A DNA stretch of 64,000 nt from Saprospiraceae bacterium (GTDB taxonomy: Bacteria; Bacteroidota; Bacteroidia; Chitinophagales; Saprospiraceae). The stretch covers positions 2,469,501-2,533,500 of the forward strand of contig JADJLG010000001.1 in assembly GCA_016710235.1 (NCBI GenBank), given 5' to 3'. A model generated the notes under the pieces. That model saw only the letters and a list, made by a program, of their open reading frames with translations. It did no database searches and was not told the DNA's origin. The translations under genes were made by a program, and so were the position numbers. Position 1 is the stretch's first letter, and each line of letters opens with the position of its first letter. This document shows, piece by piece, positions 7,334 through 15,804 of this stretch.

Positions 7334-9622
7334 TCAGTTTTTTACAAACTGATAAGTAGAAACTTGATTATTTTGATTGATTTGGATGAAATAACTACCT
7401 GAAGGCAGTGACGAAACATTAATTTCATCAGCGGTGTTATTTGCTCCGTTTTGAAGAACGGGAAGGCCTAGCAGATTATAAATTTTCCAATTAATATTAT
7501 CTGAGTAATTGTGATATATATGCAAAACATTCTGGACAGGATTGGGTGTGATTTGAGGGACATTGACCTGAGGAATTTCTTTCGTACTGACTATAGTTCC
7601 ATCTGTCCTATAGTGGGTTTTATAAAAACTGATTCCGCCTCTTCTATTACCAACTACCATTTCCAATATATGATCATTATCGATATCGGCAATTGAAATG
7701 TGGGCATTTTCTCCTTCTCTCAACTTCCCAAAATCGGAGCTTACCAGTTTGAATTTACCATCCAAATTGTTTTCAATTTCTGAAAACAAATATATATTTC
7801 CAAATATGTTGCCTGCAAATAAAGCAAAGGAATTGTTGAAATCTACCACAAATGGGCAAGCATGGACTCGACTACCATAACTGTCAAGTAGGGCCATTCC
7901 CAGGCAATTTGTGGTGCCTGCAGGATCAAATTTTGGCGATATTTTAGTTCCTGTGTTTTTAAAATAGAAAAAACTACCACAGGCATTGCCATTCTGATTG
8001 TTATTGACTCTGGTTCCGATAACAATATCAAGGAGTCCATCGCGATTTAGATCAATGAGTTGCGGGCTAATATATGAAGCAAGAGATATATTTTGGAAGT
8101 CAAAAATCGGTTTAGCAAAAGAAAATACATTTCCTGGGCCTGCATTATTCTTACAAAAAATTAAAGAACCTTCATTCGTTCCCACCAACATATCCAAATC
8201 CCCATCTCCATCAATATCTCCAAAACTTGGTGCAAAGTAGTTGAGCTGGTTTAACTCACTCAGCGAATTAAATCCTAGATAATCCTCATCTTTTAGTGTG
8301 TATTCGGGATTGAGGATTGTGCCCGTATTTTCATACAAAATCAAGCCTGCTTTTAGTTGTGAACCACCTGTTAGTATTCCTTCAGTTCCAACAATGATAT
8401 CTTGTAAACCATCTTGATTGTAATCGACAAATACCGGATGAGTTCCAAATCCCCAATCTACCATTTCATCAGCAAATAGGTTGTTTTGAATATACTGATA
8501 ATGTGGACCGAGGATTCCAATTATTTTCCTATAGTACCATAAGTTATTGATATTGTCACCAGATCCAATATTTGGGCTTATCAATATATCCCTGTTCCCA
8601 TCATGATCGATATCAGCTGCAAATGCAGCAGGAAATAATTTCATACTGAATGTTTTATCTTCAGAATTCCAGTGTGAATCCATCCTGTTCATCCATGCGT
8701 CTTGTGAACTGCCGCCATTGTACAGGGCAATTATTTTGTCTGAAGAAAGATCTCCAACGATCATATCTTGATCATAGTCGTCATCCAGGTCTATGCTGAG
8801 AATCGTTGAGCCGGCGTGTCTCTTATTGTTGTTGGAATGGAATCCTGAAGCACAGCTGTCTTTGCTGTTACTCAATTTGATATCGGAATTAAGTCCACTT
8901 TCAACAAAGCCGCCATAACATCTTTCCCTATAAATAAATGCGAGAGTGTCTTTTTTGAATCCGCGTTCTTTGACCACATTCTGAAACCATGTAACTTGAT
9001 TACTTCCAGGTTCAAACGTAAGGATATCCATATCTCCGTCATGATCGATATCGTCAAACGCAGGCACATCAGAATAGTCTACAGGAATTTGACTGATTCC
9101 ACTTCCAATTGGAAAATACAAAATATTCCTAGTACCAAAGGTTTGAAAAATAGAAAATGCAATGTGGCCATTTTCATATCTCCCTTTGTAAACTTCAATT
9201 CCGGGTACGATTTGAGTGTTGAATGAACTAGCAAACAAATCAGGAATACCATCACTATCAAAATCCTTCATGATGAGCCAATCTTGTACAGCAGGAAAAT
9301 ATTGTTTGTAGGATTGAGCATACTCGTATATTTTTGATGTCGGATTATAAATAAAAGGTGTGATTACATTTCCCGTCCTATCAAAAATTACCAAATCCAA
9401 TATTCCATCTTGATTGATATCTCCTTCACTAACTTGGGCATTATTAATCCCACCTGCTCCTGCAAATGCCAAGATTTTTCCACCTTGGATTACTTTGATG
9501 TCTAAATATTTGAGCTCCTGGGACGTTAAATGGAAAGCGGTGACAACAAACAATAGAAATATACAAATGAATTTACTTATCTGACTCAATATAAATAATT
9601 TGCTAGACAATGTTTTGATCAT
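7334..9622 (-). CDS. Secreted FG-GAP/VCBS repeat protein with T9SS sorting domain
   Basis: 762 residues. An N-terminal hydrophobic segment (FICIFLLFVVTAFHL) acts as signal peptide. The body consists of repeated calcium-binding blades of the form D-x-D-x-D-G-x-x-D, for example GDINQDGILDLVIFD, FDDIDHDGDMDIL, GDIDGDGDLDMLVG and DLNRDGLLDIVIG, consistent with a beta-propeller. The last ~75 residues (starting ITPNPVQNVLHIY and ending SGSYFIQINQNNQVSTYQFVKN) are a type A T9SS C-terminal sorting domain, so the protein should cross the outer membrane and stay at the cell surface or be released. FG-GAP proteins often bind carbohydrate or protein ligands; the ligand is unknown. Confidence 0.87.
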   Translation of the reverse strand: MIKTLSSKLFILSQISKFICIFLLFVVTAFHLTSQELKYLDIKVIQGGKILAFAGAGGINNAQVSEGDINQDGILDLVIFDRTGNVITPFIYNPTSKIYEYAQSYKQYFPAVQDWLIMKDFDSDGIPDLFASSFNTQIVPGIEVYKGRYENGHIAFSIFQTFGTRNILYFPIGSGISQIPVDYSDVPAFDDIDHDGDMDILTFEPGSNQVTWFQNVVKERGFKKDTLAFIYRERCYGGFVESGLNSDIKLSNSKDSCASGFHSNNNKRHAGSTILSIDLDDDYDQDMIVGDLSSDKIIALYNGGSSQDAWMNRMDSHWNSEDKTFSMKLFPAAFAADIDHDGNRDILISPNIGSGDNINNLWYYRKIIGILGPHYQYIQNNLFADEMVDWGFGTHPVFVDYNQDGLQDIIVGTEGILTGGSQLKAGLILYENTGTILNPEYTLKDEDYLGFNSLSELNQLNYFAPSFGDIDGDGDLDMLVGTNEGSLIFCKNNAGPGNVFSFAKPIFDFQNISLASYISPQLIDLNRDGLLDIVIGTRVNNNQNGNACGSFFYFKNTGTKISPKFDPAGTTNCLGMALLDSYGSRVHACPFVVDFNNSFALFAGNIFGNIYLFSEIENNLDGKFKLVSSDFGKLREGENAHISIADIDNDHILEMVVGNRRGGISFYKTHYRTDGTIVSTKEIPQVNVPQITPNPVQNVLHIYHNYSDNINWKIYNLLGLPVLQNGANNTADEINVSSLPSGSYFIQINQNNQVSTYQFVKN

Positions 9623-9714
9623 TTTCTGTGTTTGAATTTAAGTCTGATAAATAAAATGAGTGCCTAAGCACTATTGTCTGTATGACATCCAATACAGAAC
9701 GTCCGAAAAGTCAA

Positions 9715-10728
9715 TTATTGATTGAACAATCCATCATAATTATTTCCACTGCCTTGTTGCAGAGTTTCGCGTTGAGGTATAGGAGCATCCAATTTCATTT
9801 TTTCTCCGGTACCCATGAGTAGAAGTTTTGATTTTTCTTCGTACTCTTGGAGCATTTTCAAACCCTCTTCTTCGAATACGCCGTTTTGGAGATCTACCGA
9901 ATTCATGAAATTTTCAGACAATTCCATAAATCTTTCCATTTCGCCTACTTTATTTGCTACATCATCAGCGATGTGCTCGAGCGCTTGGTCAAACATCATT
10001 CTTTGATCTGCGTTACCTGTGATTACATTCATCGCTGATTTCATGGCGCTATGTGAGGCACGTATTGCTTTTCTTTCTTCTTGCTTTAATTTGACTTGAT
10101 CTTTGGTATCTTCAAGCAAGATTTCTGAATTTTGGTACATTTTAGTCAAAACTTTACTTAAAATGTCCATTTTTGAAAGCAAGTGATTGTATTTTTCATT
10201 CGTTTCTTGCAATCTTGCAGCTTTACGGGTAGCCAATACCATTTGTGGTTCTTGTCCTTGATTTCTCGCTACCTGTGCCATTCTGAGCTGAGTTTCTATT
10301 TCTCTGCTGTTCTCTTGCACATTTGTTGTTAATTTTCGAATCTGCCCTTTTAACACTCCGATTTGCTCGCTCATTTTGGCAAGATTATCTTCAAGACTTT
10401 CAATATAATTTTTCAAAATACCAATGGGATCTATAGTGACAAACAATCCTGTGATCCATCGCATCATGCTTTTGTACATGTAGCCTATAAGCGTTCTCAT
10501 ACGAGGATCGAGAACCATGTAGATTATCGCACCTAATACAAGTAGCATTCCTGCCAGATAAAGCGTGTTTGATGCTAAAGCTATAATTTGTGGAAGAAAC
10601 TTGTAGAAAAGAGCCCCAGCTCCTAGTATCAATCCCCCAAGGACAACAGTCCCGGTAATACCTTCTGGTCTGTTCCAAAAACCTTTTGGTTTTTCCATCC
10701 CACTTGGTCCTTGATTTATTGTAGCCAT
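9715..10728 (-). CDS. Membrane-anchored coiled-coil protein with PspA/IM30-like layout
   Basis: 337 residues. Two adjacent membrane helices at ~25-75 (GTVVLGGLILGAGALF and YLAGMLLVLGAIIYMVL) precede a long helical region at ~100-300. That region begins DPIGILKNYIESLEDNLAKM, which is laid out like the start of PspA/Vipp1 proteins (a short lead-in, then an acidic helix and a long charged hairpin). It has a basic helix pair, then ALEHIADDVANKVGEMERFM, which recalls the late helices of that family. A Gln/Asn-rich hydrophilic tail follows. I cannot prove homology to PspA; canonical PspA lacks transmembrane helices. It is preceded 11 bases upstream by another coiled-coil gene and probably forms a two-gene unit with it. 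It may act in membrane maintenance. Confidence 0.55.
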   Translation of the reverse strand: MATINQGPSGMEKPKGFWNRPEGITGTVVLGGLILGAGALFYKFLPQIIALASNTLYLAGMLLVLGAIIYMVLDPRMRTLIGYMYKSMMRWITGLFVTIDPIGILKNYIESLEDNLAKMSEQIGVLKGQIRKLTTNVQENSREIETQLRMAQVARNQGQEPQMVLATRKAARLQETNEKYNHLLSKMDILSKVLTKMYQNSEILLEDTKDQVKLKQEERKAIRASHSAMKSAMNVITGNADQRMMFDQALEHIADDVANKVGEMERFMELSENFMNSVDLQNGVFEEEGLKMLQEYEEKSKLLLMGTGEKMKLDAPIPQRETLQQGSGNNYDGLFNQ

Positions 10729-10739
10729 ATTTTAAAAAA

Positions 10740-11279
10740 TTATTGTTGTAAAGTTTGAAAGTCTGATTGAATTTTTTCCCGGATAGTTTCTATCGTTCTT
10801 TTAAATTCTGCTTTTTTATTTTGTATTTTTTCTTCGTTTGACTTAATCTCGGCAACGAGGCGATTTGATTCTTCACCTGTATTCGCAATTTTCTGCTCTA
10901 ATTCTTTGATTTGGTTTGCCAGATTTACTTTTAATGCTTCCAAGTTTTCCAGCATTTCTTGTTTTGCCGTCACTTTTTGAGCAAATTGATTTTGTAAGGC
11001 ATCATCAAATTTCAATTCTTCTTTTTGAAGCAATTCTGAGAAATTCTTTGCAGATTGAAAAATATCTTGTTTACTCACACCCATGGTTTTGGCAGTAGTG
11101 AGCGTTGACTGAATGGCCACAGTTTCATCCATAGCCATTTGTTTCAGACTATGGATGGCTTGTCTGTATTTGATATAGTCAAATTGATTGCTCGAAAGCC
11201 GCGCTATACTGTCACTTAAAACCTTCAGGCTATTGGCATCAATTTCTGACGGATTAAAATCGTACATTGCTTCAAGCAT
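10740..11279 (-). CDS. Coiled-coil protein of unknown function, partner of the PspA-like protein
   Basis: 179 residues, not recognised. There is no signal peptide or membrane helix. Residues ~1-90 are helical with mixed charge (SEIDANSLKVLSDSIARLSS). Residues ~90-175 form an almost unbroken coiled coil (LANQIKELEQKIANTGEESN, EIKSNEEKIQNKKAEFKRTI). It lies 11 bases upstream of the membrane-anchored coiled-coil gene in the same direction, so the two are probably cotranscribed and may assemble together. The start could be Met1 or the ATG four codons later. It could be a cytoplasmic adaptor or filament component. No catalytic motif is visible. Confidence 0.6.
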   Translation of the reverse strand: MLEAMYDFNPSEIDANSLKVLSDSIARLSSNQFDYIKYRQAIHSLKQMAMDETVAIQSTLTTAKTMGVSKQDIFQSAKNFSELLQKEELKFDDALQNQFAQKVTAKQEMLENLEALKVNLANQIKELEQKIANTGEESNRLVAEIKSNEEKIQNKKAEFKRTIETIREKIQSDFQTLQQ

Positions 11280-11410
11280 AGAACTTTATTTTCAAGCGAA
11301 AGTAAGCCATTGTTGTAGATATAACAAGTTTTTGCCCAAAGAATTCCTTCCTGATTTCATTCTTAGACCAAGAGCTAAGGGTGTCGATTAAACTCCTAAA
11401 TTTTTTTCGA

Positions 11411-12454
11411 TTAAATAAAATCAACATCAGGCAGAAAAGGATACCTCATGAGAAACTGAATTGCTTTGTCAACGCTCAGATTGTCAAATACTACACTGTA
11501 GATCATAGACACAATTGGTGTTCGAAGATGATAATATTTGCTGAGTGATTGTGCGATGCGGACAGTCCTCACGCCTTCGACAACTTCGTCAACGGACTTC
11601 AATATATCCTCTCTCTTTTCACCTGAGCCCAGCCTCATCCCAAAACTGTAGTTTCGACTTTTGTCGCTCGTTGCAGTTGCAATTAAATCACCTATACCTG
11701 CAGTACCTAAGAATGATCGGTGTGTAGCACCTACAGCCTTTCCGATCTCGATCATTTCTCTCAAACCTCTGGTGATCAACATAGCCTGAATGTTTTTTCC
11801 TAATCCCTTACCTGCGAGGATTCCTGCTCCCAAAGCTATGATATTTTTAAGTGCCCCTGCCATTTCCGCGCCAATCATATCGTATGAACCAAATACAAAA
11901 AATCGCTTACTGGCCATCACCTCTTGTCCCGCATGAATGACTTCATCAAATTCACTGGCAATCACACATGCTGTTGGCTGTCCTTCCAAAATTTCTTTGT
12001 ATAGGTTGGGTCCGGCAAGACATCCGACTCTCAATACCGAACTCTCTTCCCTGATGACTTCACTCATCGTGTGGATATTTTTTCGGGAGATGTCTTTCTC
12101 GAAAAGTTCATCCATTGAAAAACCTGTCACATCTATTCCCTTTGTGCCATGAATCAGTATATGAGAGGGTTTCAATAATGGTGACATGCTTTGAATTGTC
12201 TTTCGAAAGCTTTCTGAAGGAACTACAGGAAAAATCAAACTGCATTCTGCACAAATTTCTTCAAGAGAGTTTGTAGCGCGAATTGCCGGATTTAATACAA
12301 CACCTAAGTGTTCATGAGTCAGATTTACTTTATCAACTAGCTCTTTCTTTCTAGAGAATAACAGCACATTTGTATTTGCTGCCAAAAGTGTGGCGACAGT
12401 AGTCCCAAAACTTCCTGCACCCACGACCCCCACACATTGGCGTTTTGTTCCCAT
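11411..12454 (-). CDS. gpsA: NAD(P)-dependent glycerol-3-phosphate dehydrogenase
   Basis: 347 residues, the usual length. It reduces dihydroxyacetone phosphate to sn-glycerol 3-phosphate for phospholipid synthesis in the cytoplasm. The Rossmann fingerprint GVVGAGSFGTTVATLLA is at residues ~9-25. The middle carries LIHGTKGID and AGPNLYKEIL. The catalytic Lys region is AGALKNIIALGAGILAGKGL near residue 200, and the C-terminal domain has GTAGIGDLIATATSDKSRNY followed by FGMRLGSG. Its stop is 10 bases downstream... of the DUF6438 lipoprotein gene's end in the same strand order (lipoprotein at 12465-13031 lies upstream), so the two could be cotranscribed. Confidence 0.93.
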   Translation of the reverse strand: MGTKRQCVGVVGAGSFGTTVATLLAANTNVLLFSRKKELVDKVNLTHEHLGVVLNPAIRATNSLEEICAECSLIFPVVPSESFRKTIQSMSPLLKPSHILIHGTKGIDVTGFSMDELFEKDISRKNIHTMSEVIREESSVLRVGCLAGPNLYKEILEGQPTACVIASEFDEVIHAGQEVMASKRFFVFGSYDMIGAEMAGALKNIIALGAGILAGKGLGKNIQAMLITRGLREMIEIGKAVGATHRSFLGTAGIGDLIATATSDKSRNYSFGMRLGSGEKREDILKSVDEVVEGVRTVRIAQSLSKYYHLRTPIVSMIYSVVFDNLSVDKAIQFLMRYPFLPDVDFI

Positions 12455-12464
12455 GTTTTAATTC

Positions 12465-13031
12465 CTAGCGGTTTTCCGGGTAAATTGGTTTCAGTTTGCG
12501 CAAGATATCATCAACCAATACTTCCAATTTTTTTAATGCCGCAGGAGCTCCATGGTTATCCATTACCTGATTTCTCATACCTGCATCATTGATCATGATA
12601 ATTGTATTGTTCAAGTCAGGTATAAACATTTTTGGATCTTCCGGATAAGTGTGGTTCAACTTAAAAAAATTTGCACTATCTGCAGCTGCTTTAATTTCAT
12701 TCCACACTTGATCATTGAGCACATAATATGATGATCCCAAGCGATCGACATTATTTTTTCCGAGAAAGTGTACCAGACCGTTTTGGTAAATCACCAAATC
12801 ATAGGTCGGACACATCCCGAAACATGCGGTTCTCCTTAACATCAATAAGCTGTCCTGTCCCAGATGAGTAGTATCCGCGACAGTTAAGTTTTGGGAAAAT
12901 CTTGGCAGTGGTATAATTACAGGCGGAGGTGTACTTATTTGCGAGTCTTGATCCGTAGGTTTACTGATTTTTTTGCAGCAAGCAGAAAATAACAGAGGAA
13001 CACAAGCTAATAAAATAAATCGCATAATCAA
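12465..13031 (-). CDS. DUF6438-type lipoprotein
   Basis: 188 residues. The N-terminus MIMRFILLACVPLLFSAC ends in a lipobox with the lipidated Cys near residue 18, so the mature protein is membrane-anchored on the periplasmic side. After a Pro-rich linker comes a domain with LMLRRTACFGMCPTYDLVIY, a Cys-containing start characteristic of the DUF6438 family, followed by NGLVHFLGKNNVDRLGSSYY. The function of this family is unknown. It sits between yidC and gpsA, all on the minus strand with short gaps (22 and 10 bases), so it probably belongs to the same transcription unit. Confidence 0.75.
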   Translation of the reverse strand: MIMRFILLACVPLLFSACCKKISKPTDQDSQISTPPPVIIPLPRFSQNLTVADTTHLGQDSLLMLRRTACFGMCPTYDLVIYQNGLVHFLGKNNVDRLGSSYYVLNDQVWNEIKAAADSANFFKLNHTYPEDPKMFIPDLNNTIIMINDAGMRNQVMDNHGAPAALKKLEVLVDDILRKLKPIYPENR

Positions 13032-13053
13032 TGACTTGAAGTGTGAAAAAATA

Positions 13054-14880
13054 TTATTTCTTTTTCAACTTTTCTTGTTGAATTCTTTGCTGTTCTTTCA
13101 TCAAAGATTCAAATCTATCCCTGAATCCTCCTTGCTTTTTGGGCTTTGATTTATTCAATTCAAGCTTAGCCCTTATTTTTTCTGTGTCAAACAAGAAGTT
13201 TTTTCCTAAAATAGTCTGTGCGATATTGAGTAAGTTAGAAAAGAACATGTATACAGTCAATCCTGCTGCAGTTTTGTTGAACATAACCCAAAACATTACA
13301 GGCATCAGATATTGCATATAAAGCATCGCTGGATTTGACGAAAAATCCATTGATTTTGATGAGTAATATGTAAATACTAAAGTCGAAAGCATCCACAAAA
13401 AGGCAAATAAACTCACTGTAGCTCCAAACATAGGAATGGAAAATGGTAATGTTGCAAAGACATCATACGAAGTAAGGTCTGTAGCCCACAAGAATGATTC
13501 CTGTCGGAATTCAATAGTGGCGGGAAAAAATCGATAAAGTGCAATCCATATTGGCATTTGCAAGAGCAAAGGAAAACATCCACCCAATGGATTCACTCCG
13601 AATTCATTGTAGATTTTCATCGTTTCCATTTGCTGCTTCTGCATGTCATCTTTATACTTGGCTTTGATTTTGTCAATCTCAGGTTTCAAAGCAGTCATCT
13701 TTGCCTGCGATTGTAGCATTTTGTAACCTAAAGGAAACACGACTATTTTGACGATCAATGTCATCAGTAATATGAGAATACCCTTACTCCCGATGAAATT
13801 CTCCAAAAACAAAAACAGAGGTCGAATGACATATCGATTGATGGTTCCGAAAACACTCCATCCATAAGGTATTATAGATTCTAGATCCGGAGCAGCATTC
13901 TTTAGATTTGAATAAATATTTGGACCGATGTACCACTGCAAATTAGTTTGTCCTCCTGAAAATTGGGATGCAGGTATTTCGAATTTCGTTTTTATTAATT
14001 TCAAATTATCTGCATTCTGAGGTAACATCACAGTCTCGTTTTCTGCATTTACAAAATCAGCGGAACTGATAATGCTGGAATTGAAAAATTGGTTTACATG
14101 TGATATCCACTGTACCGACTTTCCTTGCAGTGCAATTTTGTCATCTTTTGTACAAGAGCAGTAATCCGGATCCTGATCCTTTTCTTTAAAATACACTGAA
14201 CTGTAATTTCTCTCATAGCTTGAGTTGGCTTCCAGATGATTGAGATAATTGTTCCAGATTACAGCTATACTGGAGTCGGGAATTTTTCCTTCAAATTTGA
14301 TCTGGTGATCCAGAATATAATGACCCTCTTTTAAAGAATAACTCAATACTAATTTGGATTCCGGAGACAATGAAGTTTCGAATTCAATTTCTTGATTAGA
14401 AGATTTCCGGATTTGGAATATTAGATCCTTTGTTGAAATCACTTTTCCTTGTACAGGTATCAGGTACTCAAACACATTTTTCTTATCGTTCATCATCATC
14501 AGGGTTTCCTTTTGATCATGTCCGGATTGGTCTTTGAATATTCTGTTATATTTCGAAAGCTTGACGCTTTTAATGGCTGCGCCTTTTGAGCTCAATTCTA
14601 TTGCCACGAGATCATTTGACAATGTTCTGATTTCTTCTTTTGTCTGTGAAATGCTGTTGCTGTCAATTGAGCTGCTGTCTGCTATAGCAGACTTGCGGTT
14701 TTGGTTGGCAGAGTTCGAATCAATAGTTGTATTTGGAATCGATTCGGTCAACGCTTTGAGGGAGTCCTGTTGATGCTGTTTGATCTTGGCAGCTTCCATT
14801 TCTGGTTGGAAAAAAAACTGATTCCAGACCATGATGACTGCAAAAATTAAAATAAAACCTATGATTGTATTGCGATCCAT
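13054..14880 (-). CDS. yidC: Membrane protein insertase YidC
   Basis: About 608 residues from the ATG at 14880, where the protein begins MDRNTIIGFILIFAVIMVWN, the standard first membrane helix. An in-frame start at 14937 would add 19 residues before it and is less likely; AAAGAA precedes the chosen ATG. A large periplasmic domain covers ~45-350, then the conserved insertase core: LILLMTLIVKIVVFPLGYKM, the cytoplasmic loop with MTALKPEIDKIKAKYKDDMQ, and NPLGGCFPLLLQMPIWIALY. The core Arg typically needed in the groove is expected in the first core helix region. A basic tail (SKPKKQGG, QQEKLKKK) may contact ribosomes. It inserts proteins into the inner membrane, alone or with SecYEG. Confidence 0.95.
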   Translation of the reverse strand: MDRNTIIGFILIFAVIMVWNQFFFQPEMEAAKIKQHQQDSLKALTESIPNTTIDSNSANQNRKSAIADSSSIDSNSISQTKEEIRTLSNDLVAIELSSKGAAIKSVKLSKYNRIFKDQSGHDQKETLMMMNDKKNVFEYLIPVQGKVISTKDLIFQIRKSSNQEIEFETSLSPESKLVLSYSLKEGHYILDHQIKFEGKIPDSSIAVIWNNYLNHLEANSSYERNYSSVYFKEKDQDPDYCSCTKDDKIALQGKSVQWISHVNQFFNSSIISSADFVNAENETVMLPQNADNLKLIKTKFEIPASQFSGGQTNLQWYIGPNIYSNLKNAAPDLESIIPYGWSVFGTINRYVIRPLFLFLENFIGSKGILILLMTLIVKIVVFPLGYKMLQSQAKMTALKPEIDKIKAKYKDDMQKQQMETMKIYNEFGVNPLGGCFPLLLQMPIWIALYRFFPATIEFRQESFLWATDLTSYDVFATLPFSIPMFGATVSLFAFLWMLSTLVFTYYSSKSMDFSSNPAMLYMQYLMPVMFWVMFNKTAAGLTVYMFFSNLLNIAQTILGKNFLFDTEKIRAKLELNKSKPKKQGGFRDRFESLMKEQQRIQQEKLKKK

Positions 14881-15015
14881 GTTTCTTTTAAAGTTCGCAA
14901 AGCTACGATTTATGAGTGGGAACGTCCCAAAAATCATGGATAAGTTAGGCCGAAATTCCGACCAATCATTCTAAATCACCTTATATAATATTACTTTATA
15001 ATGTATAATAAACTG

Positions 15016-15049
15016 AAAAACTATCCTGCACTTCTGCAGGATAGTTTTT
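15016..15049 (-). terminator. Strong intrinsic terminator, usable in both directions
   Basis: Ten-base-pair stem CTATCCTGCA/TGCAGGATAG (15021-15030 and 15035-15044) with a CTTC/GAAG loop, flanked by A and T runs that extend the stem and give a T tract on either strand. No gene ends just before it on the plus strand. On the minus strand it closes the candidate structured RNA and keeps that transcript out of yidC. Confidence 0.8.
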
Positions 15050-15295
15050 ATAGACAGTAGTAGGTAAGTATATATTTTATCGATATGATTCATTTTTAAA
15101 AATACCCCGAGTCCCGGGAACTCGAGGTTACCTTACCTATTACTCCTTAAAGGATGTAATAGATGAGGCATTTTTCTCTTAGAACAGTCTTTCTGCCCTT
15201 GTTATCGCTGAATTCCTCTATAAGAACCTCAAATCTTTCGAAACGCTGCTTCTGAGAATAAATAATTTTATATTAAGATAAAGTATAATATATAA
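15016..15295 (-). ncRNA. Candidate structured non-coding RNA (strand tentative)
   Basis: This gene-free stretch of about 280 bases has the parts of an RNA gene on the minus strand: a sigma70-like promoter at its right end and an intrinsic terminator at its left end. Inside, an outer inverted repeat of 13 bases pairs AGTAATAGGTAAG (around 15126-15138) with CTTACCTACTACT (around 15056-15068), with one mismatch on the minus strand or one G-U on the plus strand. Nested in it is a second hairpin, ACCTCGAGT with ACTCGGGGT around CCCGGG, which pairs fully with one G-U on the minus strand. It does not contain the conserved cores of RNase P RNA, tmRNA or SRP RNA. A 6S-like RNA is possible but unproven. 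Confidence 0.4.
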
Positions 15296-15301
15296 AGACC
15301 T

Positions 15302-15331
15302 ATTATACAGATGTTGAGTCTGTAATGTCAA
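15302..15331 (-). promoter_or_regulatory. TTGACA-N18-TATAAT promoter-like sequence
   Basis: Read on the minus strand, TTGACA (15331-15326) is followed after 18 bases by TATAAT (15307-15302). This is the classical sigma70 consensus rather than the Bacteroidota TTTG/TAnnTTTG form, so it may be coincidental in AT-rich DNA. Its position, one start-site distance before the candidate RNA that ends in a strong terminator, makes it worth listing. Confidence 0.35.
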
Positions 15332-15804
15332 TAGATTTAATCAAGTTTTTACAATAATTTTATCCTGATACCTGGATTCATTTCTCGATTGGTAATAGCT
15401 GGGGATTTTAGATAAATTTCATTCGCTGAGAATGGGGAAGGCACTCGATTTCTACTTATTGTGGATTTGTCCAATTCCCACGTTAGGTCTTTAAAACTTT
15501 GCTTTCCGGTTTTCATCTTTGGTAGAAATCCGTGGCTTAAATTGAGAGTCAATTTCAGCAATTACACTATGTTTGGCTTAAAATGAGTTTGGGATAGAAT
15601 TGCTGATCTAGCTAAACACACATCTTGCAACAGAAAAGCTATAACGCAGAAATTATTGGAAAACGTAAAGCATTGGAGAATGATCTTGACTTGAGCTTGT
15701 TAGGCCCGTCCACTTTTAATTTGCTTCGTACAATGGATTCCACTCCTATATGATTTGAACTCCAAAAATTAAATTAATCTTATTGATTTGACAAAAAATC
15801 AATC
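15332..15804. other. Intergenic region with possible decayed coding fragments
   Basis: No intact gene is supported. A 70-codon minus-strand frame at 15349-15561 (starts MLKLTLNLSHGFLPKM) and a 42-codon plus-strand stretch near 15630-15760 (reads SYNAEIIGKRKALENDLDLS, then LLGPSTFNLLRTMD) look slightly protein-like but match no family I know. They may be remnants of inactivated genes. Confidence 0.3.

Noticed and set aside
15349..15561. 70-codon minus-strand frame
   Set aside because: No recognisable domain and no start context; kept only as a possible remnant in the intergenic entry.
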